A DNA stretch of 64,000 bases, from the NCBI GenBank assembly GCA_029204225.1, contig CM055099.1, forward strand, positions 57,299,982-57,363,981, given 5' to 3'. Origin of the DNA: Diphasiastrum complanatum. Its lineage: Eukaryota; Streptophyta; Lycopodiopsida; Lycopodiales; Lycopodiaceae. Below, in pieces: positions 1 through 11,044 of the stretch. The stretch's first letter is position 1, and every line of letters starts with the position of its first letter. The position numbers and the translations under genes are program-made. The notes under the pieces are model-generated. The model had not been told where the DNA came from. It did not search any database and saw only the letters and a program-made list of their open reading frames with translations.

Positions 1-146
1 GCATCATCTAGGGCCAATGATGATCCAAAATCAATATTCATGTGATTTATCCTATCAATAATATTCTCGATCTCTCTTGCAACTCTTTTTCTTGAAACCA
101 ACTTATGGTCCTTCTTCTACAAAAGTTGAAAATGTTAGATGTATCA

Positions 147-285
<139 letters not shown>

Positions 286-327
286 ACATGAATGAGTCTA
301 TTATGGGTGATTGAATATGGAAATCAA

Positions 328-503
328 GATTAACTACATCTAATCATTCTATTTGGATTTTTTCTTTTAGAAGCAAGTGAAAGATTAATTTCATCTAATC
401 ATTCTATTTGGATTTTTCCTTTTAGAAGCAAGTGAGAGATTAACTTCATATAAATATTCTATTTGGATTTTTCCTTTTAGAAGCAAGTGAGAAATTAACT
501 TCA
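328..503. repeat. 55-bp tandem repeat, about 3.2 copies
   Basis: Copies start at 328, 383 and 438, with a partial copy at 493. Each holds the words CATTCTATTTGGATTTTT and TTTTAGAAGCAAGTGA or close variants. Copies differ at only a few positions, so the expansion is fairly recent. No coding sense was seen. Confidence 0.9.
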
Positions 504-578
504 AAGTATCGTGGCACTCATCCTATCGCTCAATATTTACTGGCCAAACTATACTTGAAGTGTCATAAGGGTCAAAGA

Positions 579-797
579 TTAAAGCATTTCCGAAAAACAC
601 TTTAAAGAGTTTACCTCTCGTACTCTTGGATTCTCTGTGTGCACTCCATTGGCCCAAATATGATCGTTGACAATCCTCCTTGTCCGAATCCTAAAGCCTT
701 TGCATTGTGTGCATGTACATGGTATCCTCTCATCATATTCTGGTTGAAACTGGTCCAATAATCCAATTGCAAATTGCACAAATTCTTTCAGTGTCAT
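579..797 (-). pseudogene. CACTA (En/Spm) transposase-associated domain remnant
   Basis: A short reading frame encodes FVQFAIGLLD, then IPCTCTQCKG and IVNDHIWANGV. This order (hydrophobic Phe-Ala helix, Cys-x-Cys-x2-Cys, then Val-x2-His-x4-Gly) is that of the small zinc-binding domain at the N-terminus of plant En/Spm transposases (transposase-associated domain). That family assignment is from memory of the motif. It stands alone, without the rest of a transposase. A second minus-strand frame (733-948) overlaps it out of phase and may be upstream sequence shifted by an indel. A chance resemblance is possible in so short a piece. Confidence 0.4.
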
Positions 798-961
798 TCA
801 AGTGAAAATTGACAAATTCTAACATGTGACGAATTGTAACATGTGACAAAAATTGACAAAATAGACTTTGTACATTTAGTGCATTTTCAACCTTCATTTG
901 TGATGGAGTGGTGTCTTGGTGTTCCAAAGAGCAATATACTATATCCAAAGAGCAAATCGGA

Positions 962-1345
962 TTACATCACTATTACAAATAAAAAAATCATGACATAAAT
1001 CAATATACCCACATGTGATGGATCAATAGGCAGTCTACGTCGACTGATGGAAGAGCTTGAAGATGAACCAGTCAATAGTTGTTCATTGTACTTTAGTCTT
1101 GATTGCTCCTTTTTTATATGATAGAGCTCAATTCTTTTTTCTTTCTCTAAATCACGTGGAGGTACGATAATTTCCCTAGAATTCATAATTCCAATCAAAT
1201 GTCATTGTAAGAATAAATTTGCAAGAAAAATTATACACTCATATTCAAATAACAAATAAAGTGCAATTGATGTCAATATCAATAACAATATATACCTGTT
1301 GTCTGATGAATCGCTATCTGACGATGATGACATCGTCGATGACAT
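962..1345 (-). CDS. Two-exon reading frame of unknown function (possible transposon ORF)
   Basis: Not recognised. An ATG at 1345 opens a Ser/Asp-rich N-terminus (MSSTMSSSSDSDSSDN). A donor GT lies at 1295-1294. An acceptor AG at 1177-1176 joins in phase to a charged stretch (EIIVPPRDLEKEKRIELYH) followed by six serines and RRRLP, open to a stop at 962. Splicing is inferred from matching phase and GT/AG only. The acidic Ser-rich start resembles ORFs carried by plant DNA transposons, and the nearest neighbour (579-797) is CACTA-like, so both may belong to one decayed element. A further donor near 1010 could extend the gene leftwards. Confidence 0.3.
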
Positions 1346-2450
1346 ATACACACTGTAGCCAGCTACTCTATAGCACATCATAAGTAATCATTATGAGACC
1401 GTATGTTCTGAACAAATATAGTAAAATTTGTTAAAGACATGCCAACATCTAATCCATGTATATTCTACTTATGCTTAATGTAAATCTAATATTCTAGTAA
1501 CATTGCTATCAAGAAAATTGCTTGGGTGGGGCATCACATGACGAGCAATCAAAATGAGGTTCATACTGACAAATGTTAGACATCAGTAGATAGTGCATGC
1601 AGGCCTATCTCAACCAATTTAAAGACCACATAGCAGTCAATGTTCCAAGCTCTCAGTTTAAGCTCTTGTCTAAGATGAGTGATGATCTCAAGGTAGATCT
1701 CTTTGGATTGGCCTAGTGTGCCATGGTATCTCATGACGAGCAATATGCATTCGCCCTTTTTATCTATGGTTGCTTTGTATGCAAGAAATCACATACTAGA
1801 TAATACACCATTGATCAACATCTTTATTACAATGCTAAATGATATTTCAACTAATTACTATGATTTCATATAAGGTTATATAGGTCACACACCAACAATT
1901 AAAAGGATTTATCATATAGGTCACATATCACTAAGGTTCTCAATATAGCATAAATGCTTTTGATCATGAATCTAAATGACCCCATGCAACCATTTAAGAG
2001 GCCACATGACAAAAGCAAAAAAAATTTATTTGGCCATGTAATTATGTCATCAAATTATATCAAATCTATGACACATAGATTATTAATAAGCTAAATGTTT
2101 TATGACATCACCGATTTGACATAATATTATGTCAGAAAATCTTAAAAAACTTGTCAAATTACTTGTTTAATAATAATATGTACTGTTTCTTATCTCATGA
2201 TTTTGTCTTGTATGTCAAATCTCAAGAAAAATAAAATCTATAACAATATAAAACTAGTTTTAACAATTAAATACTACCATAATGATCTTTGAATTGATTT
2301 TTTTACATTCCATCATATTGAAAAATATATTTTATGTAAAATCCTACAATAAAATATTCTCATAAAATCTAGAAAAGATTATGAGAATATTGAATGACAT
2401 TTGAAGCATGCAAGCCCATGTGGGGGACCCTCTCACATGCCAAGAGAGGG
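1346..2450. other. AT-rich intergenic stretch, no gene seen
   Basis: Stops in all frames, no recognised motif. Around 2030-2130 the words ATGTCA and TGACATAA recur in both orientations without a regular period. Confidence 0.6.
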
Positions 2451-2453
2451 GAA

Positions 2454-2489
2454 CATCCACGTGTGGACTGCGTGGATAATCCATGCGAA
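2454..2489. repeat. Outlying copy of the GCGTGGAT/ATCCACGC palindrome
   Basis: Reads ATCCACGTGTGGACTGCGTGG followed by ATAATCCATGCG: two back-to-back imperfect copies of the palindrome clustered at 4694-5163. It lies on the other side of the transposon-type gene at 2818-3911. Confidence 0.7.
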
Positions 2490-2817
2490 ACTTGAATGCC
2501 AATAAAATGGCATCTTCGCGAGCATTCTTGCTCCTCTTCTTTTGCTTTCAAGTTTTATAGGTTTTCTAATCTAGTGTTTAGTGCCCTTGCTTGCTATTGC
2601 TCTTCTAAGCTCTATAGATCTTGCTTGCTTTTGGTTGCTCTTCATTGCTAGTGATCTTGCTCTTGCTTTTGCTTGCTCTATTGATCTTCTTTGTTCTTGC
2701 TTACTATTAATCTATTGCTTTCTATTCATTGCTTACTCTTCTAATCTAAAAGTCTTAAATACTCTTTCACTCCCATTCTCCACTACTTTCTAACTTTTAA
2801 AGTTTTTCTTTGATACA

Positions 2818-3911
2818 ATGTCTTCAAGTAGTAGGTCAAGTGGAAGGTCAAGTGGGAGATCATCTAGGAGAAGAGCTCGTGAGGAGCCCGAAGAATATAA
2901 TCAAGAGTGGTTTGAGAATCTATCTCCTCAACAAAGAGATAGAATAAAAAATCTTGTGTTATCTTCTTCGGGTGAATCATCCGAGAGAAGAGCTTCCGAA
3001 GATGCCCCTTCCCGAGAATCGTGTAGTGTGTATTATGATCTTAATCCACGTGGTGGAGTTATCAAAAATACGCGTGACAATGTAGTTCATGTCCGTTTGC
3101 GTGATTTAGTTGCTTTATATTTTGGTAAAGATTACATGATCGATTGGTCCTCCCAATCGCTTGAAGACAAAAATAAAATAATATAGACTTTATATTCTAA
3201 ATTCCCTCAATCCAATGCTTTTAGTAGGACTTGGGCCTTGAATACAATGTGCCTTTGGATTCGAAACAAAAAGGCAATTGATGAGAAGAGCCGTGAGGAA
3301 TCCCAAGAATCCCACGAAGCCTGGATGGTGCTCCAAAAGGGATTGGAGGAAGGTGAAAGAGGAATTGTTGCAAAACAATCCCCAAAAGTATGAACAACAA
3401 CGTAGGGCCGCCGCCGAGAAGCTCTTAAAACATGGCCAAAGTCACTTGGGATCGGGAGGAAGGGACAATCTAGAGGCCCAATTTGTAAGTGCAATATTTT
3501 TTAATATGATTTTATTTTTGTAGTGAGATTGTTAATGTTTTTTATTGCTAAACTATATTGTATTGCTAAACTATGTTTTTTTTGTTGAATGTAGATGGAA
3601 GAGACCGTGTCCGTGCAGACATGAGGGGATCGTCGTGCCACTGTAAGAAATAAACCATATCTCTTAACCTTTAATGTTTTGTGATTGTTTACTTTGTGGT
3701 TTACAAGTAAGTTTAATCTCAATTTAATTAAATCTTTGATTCTATTTTGTAGAGAGGCTCTACAACTTTAAGTGTTCGTAATGTGGAAGAAAATGTGGAA
3801 GAGAACGTGGAAGAGTACGTGAATGAAAGCAAAGGGGAGTTTGAAGATGTGGACACCAACGTACACCTACAAGATGAAGGAGGCGAGGAGGGAAGAAGTG
3901 ATGATGAGTAG
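2818..3911 (+). pseudogene. Decayed three-exon plant transposon ORF (Ptta/En-Spm-like)
   Basis: Exon 1 starts at ATG 2818 with a Ser/Arg-rich tail (SSGRSSGRSSRRRAREEPEE) and runs to about 3485; exon 2 is about 3594-3643; exon 3 is 3753-3911 and ends in an acidic stretch (EEGRSDDE). Donors (TTT|GTAAGTG, ACT|GTAAGAA) and acceptors (TGTAG, TTTTGTAG) are intact and all joins are phase 0. Three lesions break it: an in-frame TAG at 3184-3186 where a Trp codon would fit (next residues TLYSKFPQSNAFSRTW), a frameshift near 3270-3345, and a TGA in exon 2 where CGA would fit. The central part (KRDWRKVKEELLQNNPQKY, then KHGQSHLGSGG) recalls plant Ptta/En-Spm accessory proteins. The family call is tentative; an unrelated lineage-specific gene cannot be excluded. 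Confidence 0.5.
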
Positions 3912-4087
3912 AGGTTTTTAAATTAAATGTAAGGCCTTGTAGAAGGCAATGTAGGAAGAGAGAATTTATTCTCTCATCAATGTACTTGTTTTTAAATCAA
4001 TCAATAATGTTTTGGCATCACATCATTCTTGCAAAATTTTTGAATGCATATATTTTTAATCCATGAATGCAAATGTATACTCTATTG

Positions 4088-4214
4088 AATGCACATCTAT
4101 TGATTGCAAATGTATCTATTGATGTATTCAATGCAATGTATAGTCTATTTAATAATGCACATCTATGCAATGCAAATGTATCCATTGATGAATATAATGC
4201 AATGTATCTATTTT
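4088..4214. repeat. 66-bp imperfect tandem repeat, two copies
   Basis: Copies start at 4088 and 4154 with AATGCACATCTAT, and share CAAATGTAT, CATTGATG/TATTGATG and CAATGTAT words. A partial third copy lies just upstream. It lies in the 3' flank of the decayed ORF at 2818-3911. Confidence 0.7.
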
Positions 4215-4643
4215 AACACATGATTTGCATGCTAGAATGCACAATAAAAAGTAATGGAAAGCACAATGGAAAGTAATGGAAATAGATAACACATTAAGTT
4301 ATCAACTAAATATCAAATGAATCAAAATAAATGTGAATTTACCTTTACTATTGTGTCTCCATTGTTTTGCAATCTTTGCTTTCCCTTTTGCATGCACTTG
4401 ATCTTTGAATCCTTTGCAATGAAAGCTCATTTTTCATATCCAAACCTACATCACAAACAAAAAAGATCTTAAAACTTATGATCACAAAAGACATACTATT
4501 AACATCCATCAATGAACTAAAAATCCTAAACACTATCAATCTTCTCACTCACATTCATCCTCATCTCATTCTCACTCCCATCTATACTCTCTTTTTCTCT
4601 CTCTCACACAACACAAAAATAGAAAGTCACCTCTAGTTTCGGA
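4215..4643. other. No gene seen
   Basis: Short frames only, none with a recognisable motif. The stretch leads into the palindrome cluster. Confidence 0.5.
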
Positions 4644-5163
4644 GCGAACCACATTTTGGTTCGCGCCAAATGTTTTTTTTTTGGACAAAATTTTTTGCGT
4701 GGATAATCCACGCAAATTCCAGAAACCTTTCCGCGTGGATTTAAAAAAAAATTTATCCACGCGGTATCCACGGCCTCAACTCTCTGAATTTTGCATGGAT
4801 AAAGCAAATTTCGTGTGGATAATCCACGCGTGGATAATTATCCACGCAAAAGCCGAGCCTTTTTAATTTTATTTTTACTATGGCATGGATTATCGACGCA
4901 TGGATTATCCACACGAAATTAGAATTCCTATTTTTGGCTCCGGGTGTCGGAGCTTTGCCCGGCTGCCGGTAGTCGGACTTGGCGTGGATAATCCACGCGT
5001 GGATAATCTACGCATTGAATTTCACGACATTCGACCGATCTGCTGCCGGAAATGACATTTGCGTGGAACATCCACGCGTATATCCACGCCAATCCATGAC
5101 TATGTCCACTCAATTTTTTTTTTGCCTGCGTGTCCTCCTTTTTATTGTGCGTGGATATTTGCT
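4644..5163. repeat. Cluster of palindromes built on GCGTGGATAATCCACGC
   Basis: Near-perfect inverted repeats occur one after another: GCGAACCA/TGGTTCGC at 4644-4664; TTTGCGTGGAT-A-ATCCACGCAAA at 4694-4716; CCGCGTGGAT/ATCCACGCGG at 4731-4764; double copies at 4812-4848, 4883-4916 and 4982-5013; a different stem GCTCCG/CGGAGC at 4937-4953; another double copy at 5061-5090; a half site near 5149. Short motifs repeated in both orientations near an element end are typical of subterminal transposase-binding regions of En/Spm and hAT transposons. An outlying copy at 2454-2489 on the far side of the transposon-type ORF supports that reading. No terminal inverted repeat or target duplication could be fixed. 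Confidence 0.8.
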
Positions 5164-5189
5164 ATATGTGTTCTTGTGAGAACAATCAT

Positions 5190-8100
5190 CGAATTCACAT
5201 TCGTCAAAGAAGGAGATGTTTTGCAGGTATTGCAAATGCAATAACCATGAGATCCAGGATTGCCGAATTCTCAAAGCAAAGAATGCAACCAAGCAACCCG
5301 ATCAACAAGCAAATACAGTTATAGCATCTCTTGAAGTCGAAATGGACGAAGGCGCCTTTATGGTCAAAGACAAATACGCGAATTCGGATGATTCGTAGTA
5401 TCTGGATTCTGGAGCTACTCAACATATGACCAATCATTGTGAGATTTTTCATTCCTATATGCCTTACAGCACAAAGAAGTATGTTTAACTTGTTGACGAT
5501 AGTACTCACACTATCGAAGGTGAAGGTACTGTAAGATTAAGATGCCAACATGATCAACTCAAACTACTGTCAAAAGTCTTGTATGTTCATAAACTCTCTA
5601 CAAATCTATTATCCGTAAGAGGAACTACAGATTTAGGTCATAAGGTGGAGTTTGAGTCTGATCAATGCAGAATTATCGATAGGAGTAATAAGATCCTTGC
5701 ACTCGGTAAGAGGCATTGATACTTATATAGATTGGCACATTGTTATTCTGATTCTAGTCAAGCTTTGAAAATCTCTGTTCTTGTCAATAAAGCATTACTA
5801 TGGCATCATCGTTTAGGACATTTGAATTATGCATTTGTTTTGAACATGTCCAAACAATTCCTAGTACTTGATCTCGACTATCCTTCTGGTCAAGTCGATC
5901 TCCTTGTCTGCCATAGCTGCATCCTTGAAAAGCAGACTAGGATTCCTTTTAGATCGAGTCATAGGCATGCAACAAAAGGTCTGTTAGATGTTGTTCATAC
6001 AAATATATGTGGACCTATGCAAATTCCTTCATTGCTAGATGTAGATATTTCATTACCTTTATTGACGAATTCTCCAGAAGAACAACTGTTTACTTCATTA
6101 AACTGTGTTGGCTGATTTCTGACGAATCCCCAAGATACTCGGACAGAGCAACTCAAGAGCACCTCTCACTTTAGACCGAGGAGGTCTCTGAGAAGACGAG
6201 ACTAATGAAGATTGAGAGCCGAGTATGAGAGCCAAGAAATACTAGCTAGGAAAAACAAGTAAGAACTGTGTAAGCCTCATGGTGAATCCCGGAAGATGGA
6301 ATGACCATGTAGGAACTAGTATTTCTAAGCAAATGTAATAAATACAAGTAGACCCCTCTTAAAGAAAGTAGAGTGAGCCACCTTTTGATGGTGACCAGAG
6401 CAATATTCCACTGGTAATTTGTGAAATGTGGAAATTCCACTAGGATGCCACCTAAGGAGCTCTCCTGCTTATTTAAGAGACTCTCTCTTTGTGAAGAGAA
6501 GCTTTTACATTGTATCTACTCCATGCTTAATAAGAAGATTTTCCATGAGTTTGATGCTACACTAAGCTCCTTGATCATGATGGTTTTCTTGAGTGATGCC
6601 CCTATGATCATGCCCTTCCATTCATATTGTGTGTGGTTGTGGATTTAGAGTGGATTAGTTTTCTTGTTTTCTTGTGGATTAATGTAGGAGCCAGCATTCA
6701 AGTAAACTAAATAGGCTGGATCTCTGGTGTGATTCTTGCATATCTCTGTACAATCCAGTTCTTGATGTTCTTGGGATGTCCAAGAATCAAAAGGCTGGTT
6801 GGTTTCTTGATTCTTGGACTTCTAACATGCTGTAGATTAGTTTCATGTTTCTTGTTTCTTGTTTTGTCAATTTATGCAAGGTAGTACAGTGTTAATGTAG
6901 TGTAGGCTCTGATTTCAGTCCGTTTTAAGTGTAGGTAGCTGTAGAATCTGTAGAACATTCATTGGTTTGTATGTTGATCTGTGAATGAGCGTTCTTGGCT
7001 TGCATCCATGTAGAATGTAAGTGCGTTCAAGAGCGACGTCCCTGAGTTGTCCTCTGACAGGCAGGACAAAAAGAAACATACTACAACGAAACTTTGTTTC
7101 CTTCTGCCTGGGTTGGCATCGTAAAATCAATCAAAAAACCATCTAACGATTGCCATGAAACCTGATAATAGGCAGAAACGGTTCTGTAAGCAAGAAGCAG
7201 AAAAATAAACAACAGGTCCTATGGAGCAAGGGATCTGTCAACAAACAGAAATCAAAAGCTTTCATCAAGTTCAGACATTCAAAGAGCATGCAGAAAATCA
7301 ATTTGACAAATGCAATCATGTGTGTAAACTCCATAAGGCACTTTATGGCTTGAAGCAATATGCTCGAGCATGGTTTCAAAGGATCAATACTTTCCTTATT
7401 GATCACGGCTACATGCCAAGCTCTTCAGATTCGAATGTTTACTTGAAGATAGTGCAGAAGTCTGTTATCATTATCACGTTGTATGTGGACGACACATTGC
7501 TCTTCAGCAACAGTATCGATATGATAAAAGAAAGCAAGTCAATGCTATCTTCTGAATTCGACATGTTCGATTTGGACGAAGCTCATTTTTGTCTTGGTAT
7601 TCAAATCCATAGAGACAGAAATTGAAAGTTGATCTATATTACTCAACAGAGGTACATCTACAATATGTTAGTCAGATATAATTGCAAGTTAGCTCTCTCA
7701 CCAATGGAACCAGGTCTCAAATTGTCAAAGGACCAATGTCCTCAAACAATTCAAGAGAAGCAGCAGATGTGTGAGTATCCTTACCATTCTATTATAGGAT
7801 CTCTTATGTACGCCATGATCTGTACCAGGCCAGACATAGCTTTTGCAGTCAGCTCTCTAAGTAAGTATATGACCACCAACCTTGGTGTAGCACATTGGAA
7901 GGCTCTTATCAGAGTCATGAGATATATTTGAGCTACTATGGACTTTTGCATTTGTCATGGAGCAGTTGACAACGTCAAACTCGATCTACTCATTGGTTTT
8001 ACGGATGCAAGTTGGGTAGGAGATGTAGACACTCGTAAATCCACTTCTGGATTTACATTCTTCCTCAACAATGGTCCTATTTCCTGGTGCAATTGCAAGC

Positions 8101-8430
8101 AATCTTTGATAGCTCTATCTTCTATAGAATCAGAGTATATCGTAGCCTCACAAGCTACAAAGGAAGAAATTTGGTTGAGAAACTTACTTTCAGATATCAG
8201 TCTGAATCAATATGCTCCGACATTATTATTTTGTGATAATCAAAGTGCCATTGCCTTGTCAGCCAACCCTAGATTTCATTCTAGATTTAAGCACATTGAA
8301 TTGAAGTATCACTATGTCAGAAGCAAAGTTCTCAACCAAGAGGTAAGATTGTAGTACTGTCAAACACAAGATATGACAACAAATATTTTTACTAAAGCAT
8401 TAAGCTTGGATGCACACAGAAACTTCTATG
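5190..8430 (+). pseudogene. Ty1/copia retrotransposon remnant A (gag end, protease, integrase start, RT, RNase H)
   Basis: In order: zinc knuckle CRYCKCNNHEIQDC at about 5217-5260; protease motif YLDSGATQHMT near 5400, with a stop just before it; pre-integrase WHHRLGHLNY and CHSCILEKQTRIPF at 5800-5960; integrase broken off near 6115. RT resumes at about 7270 (LHKALYGLKQYARAWF) with YVDD at 7482-7493, then LSKDQCPQ, GSLMYAMICTRPDIAFAVS, the RNase H DASWVGDVDTRKSTSGFTFF stretch and SSIESEYIVASQA, ending near TTNIFTKALS at 8375-8405. Stops at 5397, 5488, 5718, 7624, 7929 and 8352 kill the frame. The catalytic half of integrase and the first half of RT are missing, replaced by unrelated sequence. 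No LTR pair was recognised. Confidence 0.9.
6116..7220. other. Unrelated sequence replacing the middle of copia remnant A
   Basis: No copia integrase or RT motifs and no other gene recognised. It sits exactly where the integrase catalytic core and RT N-terminus should be, so it is an insertion with deletion or a recombination product. No terminal inverted repeats were found by eye. Confidence 0.5.
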
Positions 8431-9640
8431 CAGAAGTAAATAAAAATAATTCAAACGACAAGAAAGAACACTTATTGTGCGCAGCGAAATAAACTATCTT
8501 TCTCTTTCTTCATGCATGACTACGCCTATCAATTTTGAAAAAAACAATAGTGATAAAAATCACGTTCGATCTTATAGTAACTAACTTTGAAATCATCAGT
8601 ATTATAGTGATTACGTGGCCAAACATTTAAAGCATTGAATTATCAAACAAATAATCTGTCGCGAAGAATTACAGAAACACATACATTCTGAGACAAACAT
8701 GAACACAATAAAAGATAGTATTGATTCAGTATGAAACGAAATAGAAGTAAATGAGTACAACAAGTTTGCATATCGAAGCCGCGTACTCTAAGCTATTTCT
8801 GAACGACTAAATAAAAGTTTAAAAGCGCAACTACTGATAAGCAATAAGCGCAATAGCAATCTCTAATCAACTCCAAAGAACTGAGCTAGAATGCTCAAGA
8901 GTGTTCGAGCTCACAGGCTTGAGAGAGAGCTAACTATTCAATACTTGATCTGATAGTTCAAATCATGTTGATGTAGAAATATAAACAGTTATTTATACTA
9001 AGCAATTAGGTCGTCAAATGCTGCTGCTAGTTGGCTGGAGTCCGCTGGCATTCATCCAATTCTTCTCAGAAGTTGCTTGCTGATAAGCAGTGACATTTGG
9101 CCATAAACAGTCTCTCTGCATAAATGAACGTAACTGTCACTCTGTAGAAATGAACGTAAACTATCATAACAAAAAACGACAATGTCACAAAAAGGCGACT
9201 GTGTCGGCTTTTTGCAAGAAATGCGATAGTGTCGCAGAGTCTCATTTTCTTAATATTTGGGGTAGGCCCACACTTTGCCAAATTCATTTCCTTAACATTT
9301 GAGGCACTTTGAAAAATGTGAAAAATGCGACTGCATTTTTACTCGAAATTTCTAACAGGCGAAAAATACGAAAAACGCGACACTACATTTTTAAACACAA
9401 ATTTTGGCAATGTTGTTTTAAGAGAAAATTGACTGTAGCAAAAGGTGACAGTGTCAGGTTTGTAGTGAGAGAAAAATTTTGATACTGTTGTCAAACTCCG
9501 TGTATTTCTATAGATTGTATAACAACACTTGTAATTTTGCAGACTATATAAAACACGGGAAAATCTGCAGAACTATTCTTTTAGACCTATCTTTTACACA
9601 CCTCTTTCCAACAAGAAGTAGTTTCTGCATCCAAGAGTCA
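8431..9640. other. Non-coding stretch with recurring GCGAC/GTGTC words
   Basis: 8431-9060 shows nothing recognisable and may hold the 3' end of copia remnant A. From about 9085 to 9450, words such as GCGACTGTGTC, GCGATAGTGTCGC, ATGCGACTGCATTTTTAC and CGCGACACTACATTTTTAA recur without a strict period. No convincing ORF. Confidence 0.45.
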
Positions 9641-9649
9641 TTGGAGTTG

Positions 9650-10300
9650 ACTCAGTTGGTTGTCTTTCCGGGTTGCGTCGGCTCGGAGCTGCTCCACGAG
9701 TGCTTGCATTTGGGCCATCTAGTCTAAGGTAAGTTCCTCATCCCGACATGCCCATGCCGCTTGTTCTTTAGCTTGTTGGACTTTGTTTGCCGCATCTTGT
9801 AATTGGTTGGTGAGCGAGATATTTTTCTGAATGGTATTGCCCCAATAGGTTTGACATTTGAAAATTGCCTGGGCAAGGTATTTCCGTTCTTCGTGATTTG
9901 CCAAGATTGCCTTCTGCACTGAGGAACGAAGTGACCCCAGGGACCCAAGTAAGGGAGGGGTAATTGGTGTATTGGAAAATATAAGATTCATGTTGTGGGT
10001 GGGTACGTGAAGAACTTGGTTGGTCACTGGTGGTGTGGCTAGGTATGGTGATGGGAGATTGGGTGACTAGAGTGGAAGGACTGGTGGCAGATTGGAGGAG
10101 CTGGGTAGTGAAGGAATTGGAATCAAAACCAAAATCGAATGAAGTGAGGGGGGTTGGTGGATATGAGTGGGGGTGGCGATTTGGGGGTAGGGGATGGTAA
10201 AGTAACGATAATGGCAATTGGAGTGGATAAGGTAGCGGTGGTAATGGAGAGTGAGGTTGATGTGCAACCATAGTGGTTGTTGATGATGCGTGGTGGACAT
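9650..10300 (-). pseudogene. Broken gag-like ORF: proline-rich N-terminus plus coiled coil, unknown family
   Basis: Reading from 10271 leftwards, one frame gives a Pro-rich segment (HQPHSPLPPLPYPLQLPLSL) and then Ser/Thr-rich sequence. A second frame (10027-9719) gives a Gln/Lys/Ala-rich helix with coiled-coil character (NQLQDAANKVQQAKEQAA). Beyond a stop at 9719 the same frame continues as ALVEQLRADATRKDNQLSQL. Together they read as one protein shifted once near 10000 and stopped once. Pro-rich plus coiled coil suits a retrotransposon gag, but no capsid, zinc-knuckle or protease motif is visible, so the family is unknown. Confidence 0.4.
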
Positions 10301-11040
10301 TGTGCCCCCAGATGATGGTTTAGTACCATGGCGAGGATATACCCCACCTTTGTGCCTTCTTTGCTTTTAAGGCTGCGTGTAATTTCCTTGCCCGCTTTTT
10401 TGCCCGCTTGTAAAGTTGAATGTCTTGCTACCCCAATGCGAAGGATAAAGCGAATAACTCGCTAGGGAGAGTTATGTCCATTCAGGGGTTCTGGACTTCA
10501 ATTAGCAACTATATCAATTTTGCTGCTTCTTGAAGTTCCTTGTCCTTGATGAATCAGATGACATAGCCATTGTTGGTGACAATGTTGTTGGAACCATTTA
10601 TCAAGAATCAATACGGAAGCTTGAGCGAGAGTGGGGTGTGTAGGATCGGAAGCGCCATAGTTAGCAGTAGAAATATTCAAGATGAATGATTCAGATGAGC
10701 GCAAATGAACAACACAGTAGTGAGACAAAAACTGCACTCTGATTAATATCAATGATGAGTACAATTGCTTGAAGTGATAACTTCAGCTTGACAGTTGAGC
10801 GTGATAACACTGGCATCAGAAAAATCTGATTATTTTTAATTGAGAGTCTCATAAGATTGATATATTACAAATATCTTCTACTTGCTAAAATATCTAAGTA
10901 GCATTAAATGCTATTTGCTACATTTATTTCAACCGCCTTTGTAGTTGGAAACCGCTTTGGGTTATAATAAAGACTATGTACAAGCAGGTGAACTGTGATA
11001 AAGTCTTTTGACAATTTTTGGATCAACTTTTCCTTGATGA
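10301..11040. other. No gene seen
   Basis: Short minus-strand frames (for example 10498-10764) have no recognisable motif. Confidence 0.45.
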
Positions 11041-11044
11041 GGGA

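Noticed and set aside
4644-5163. CRISPR-like array
   Set aside because: Palindromes are irregularly spaced, without uniform spacers, and the DNA is plant nuclear.
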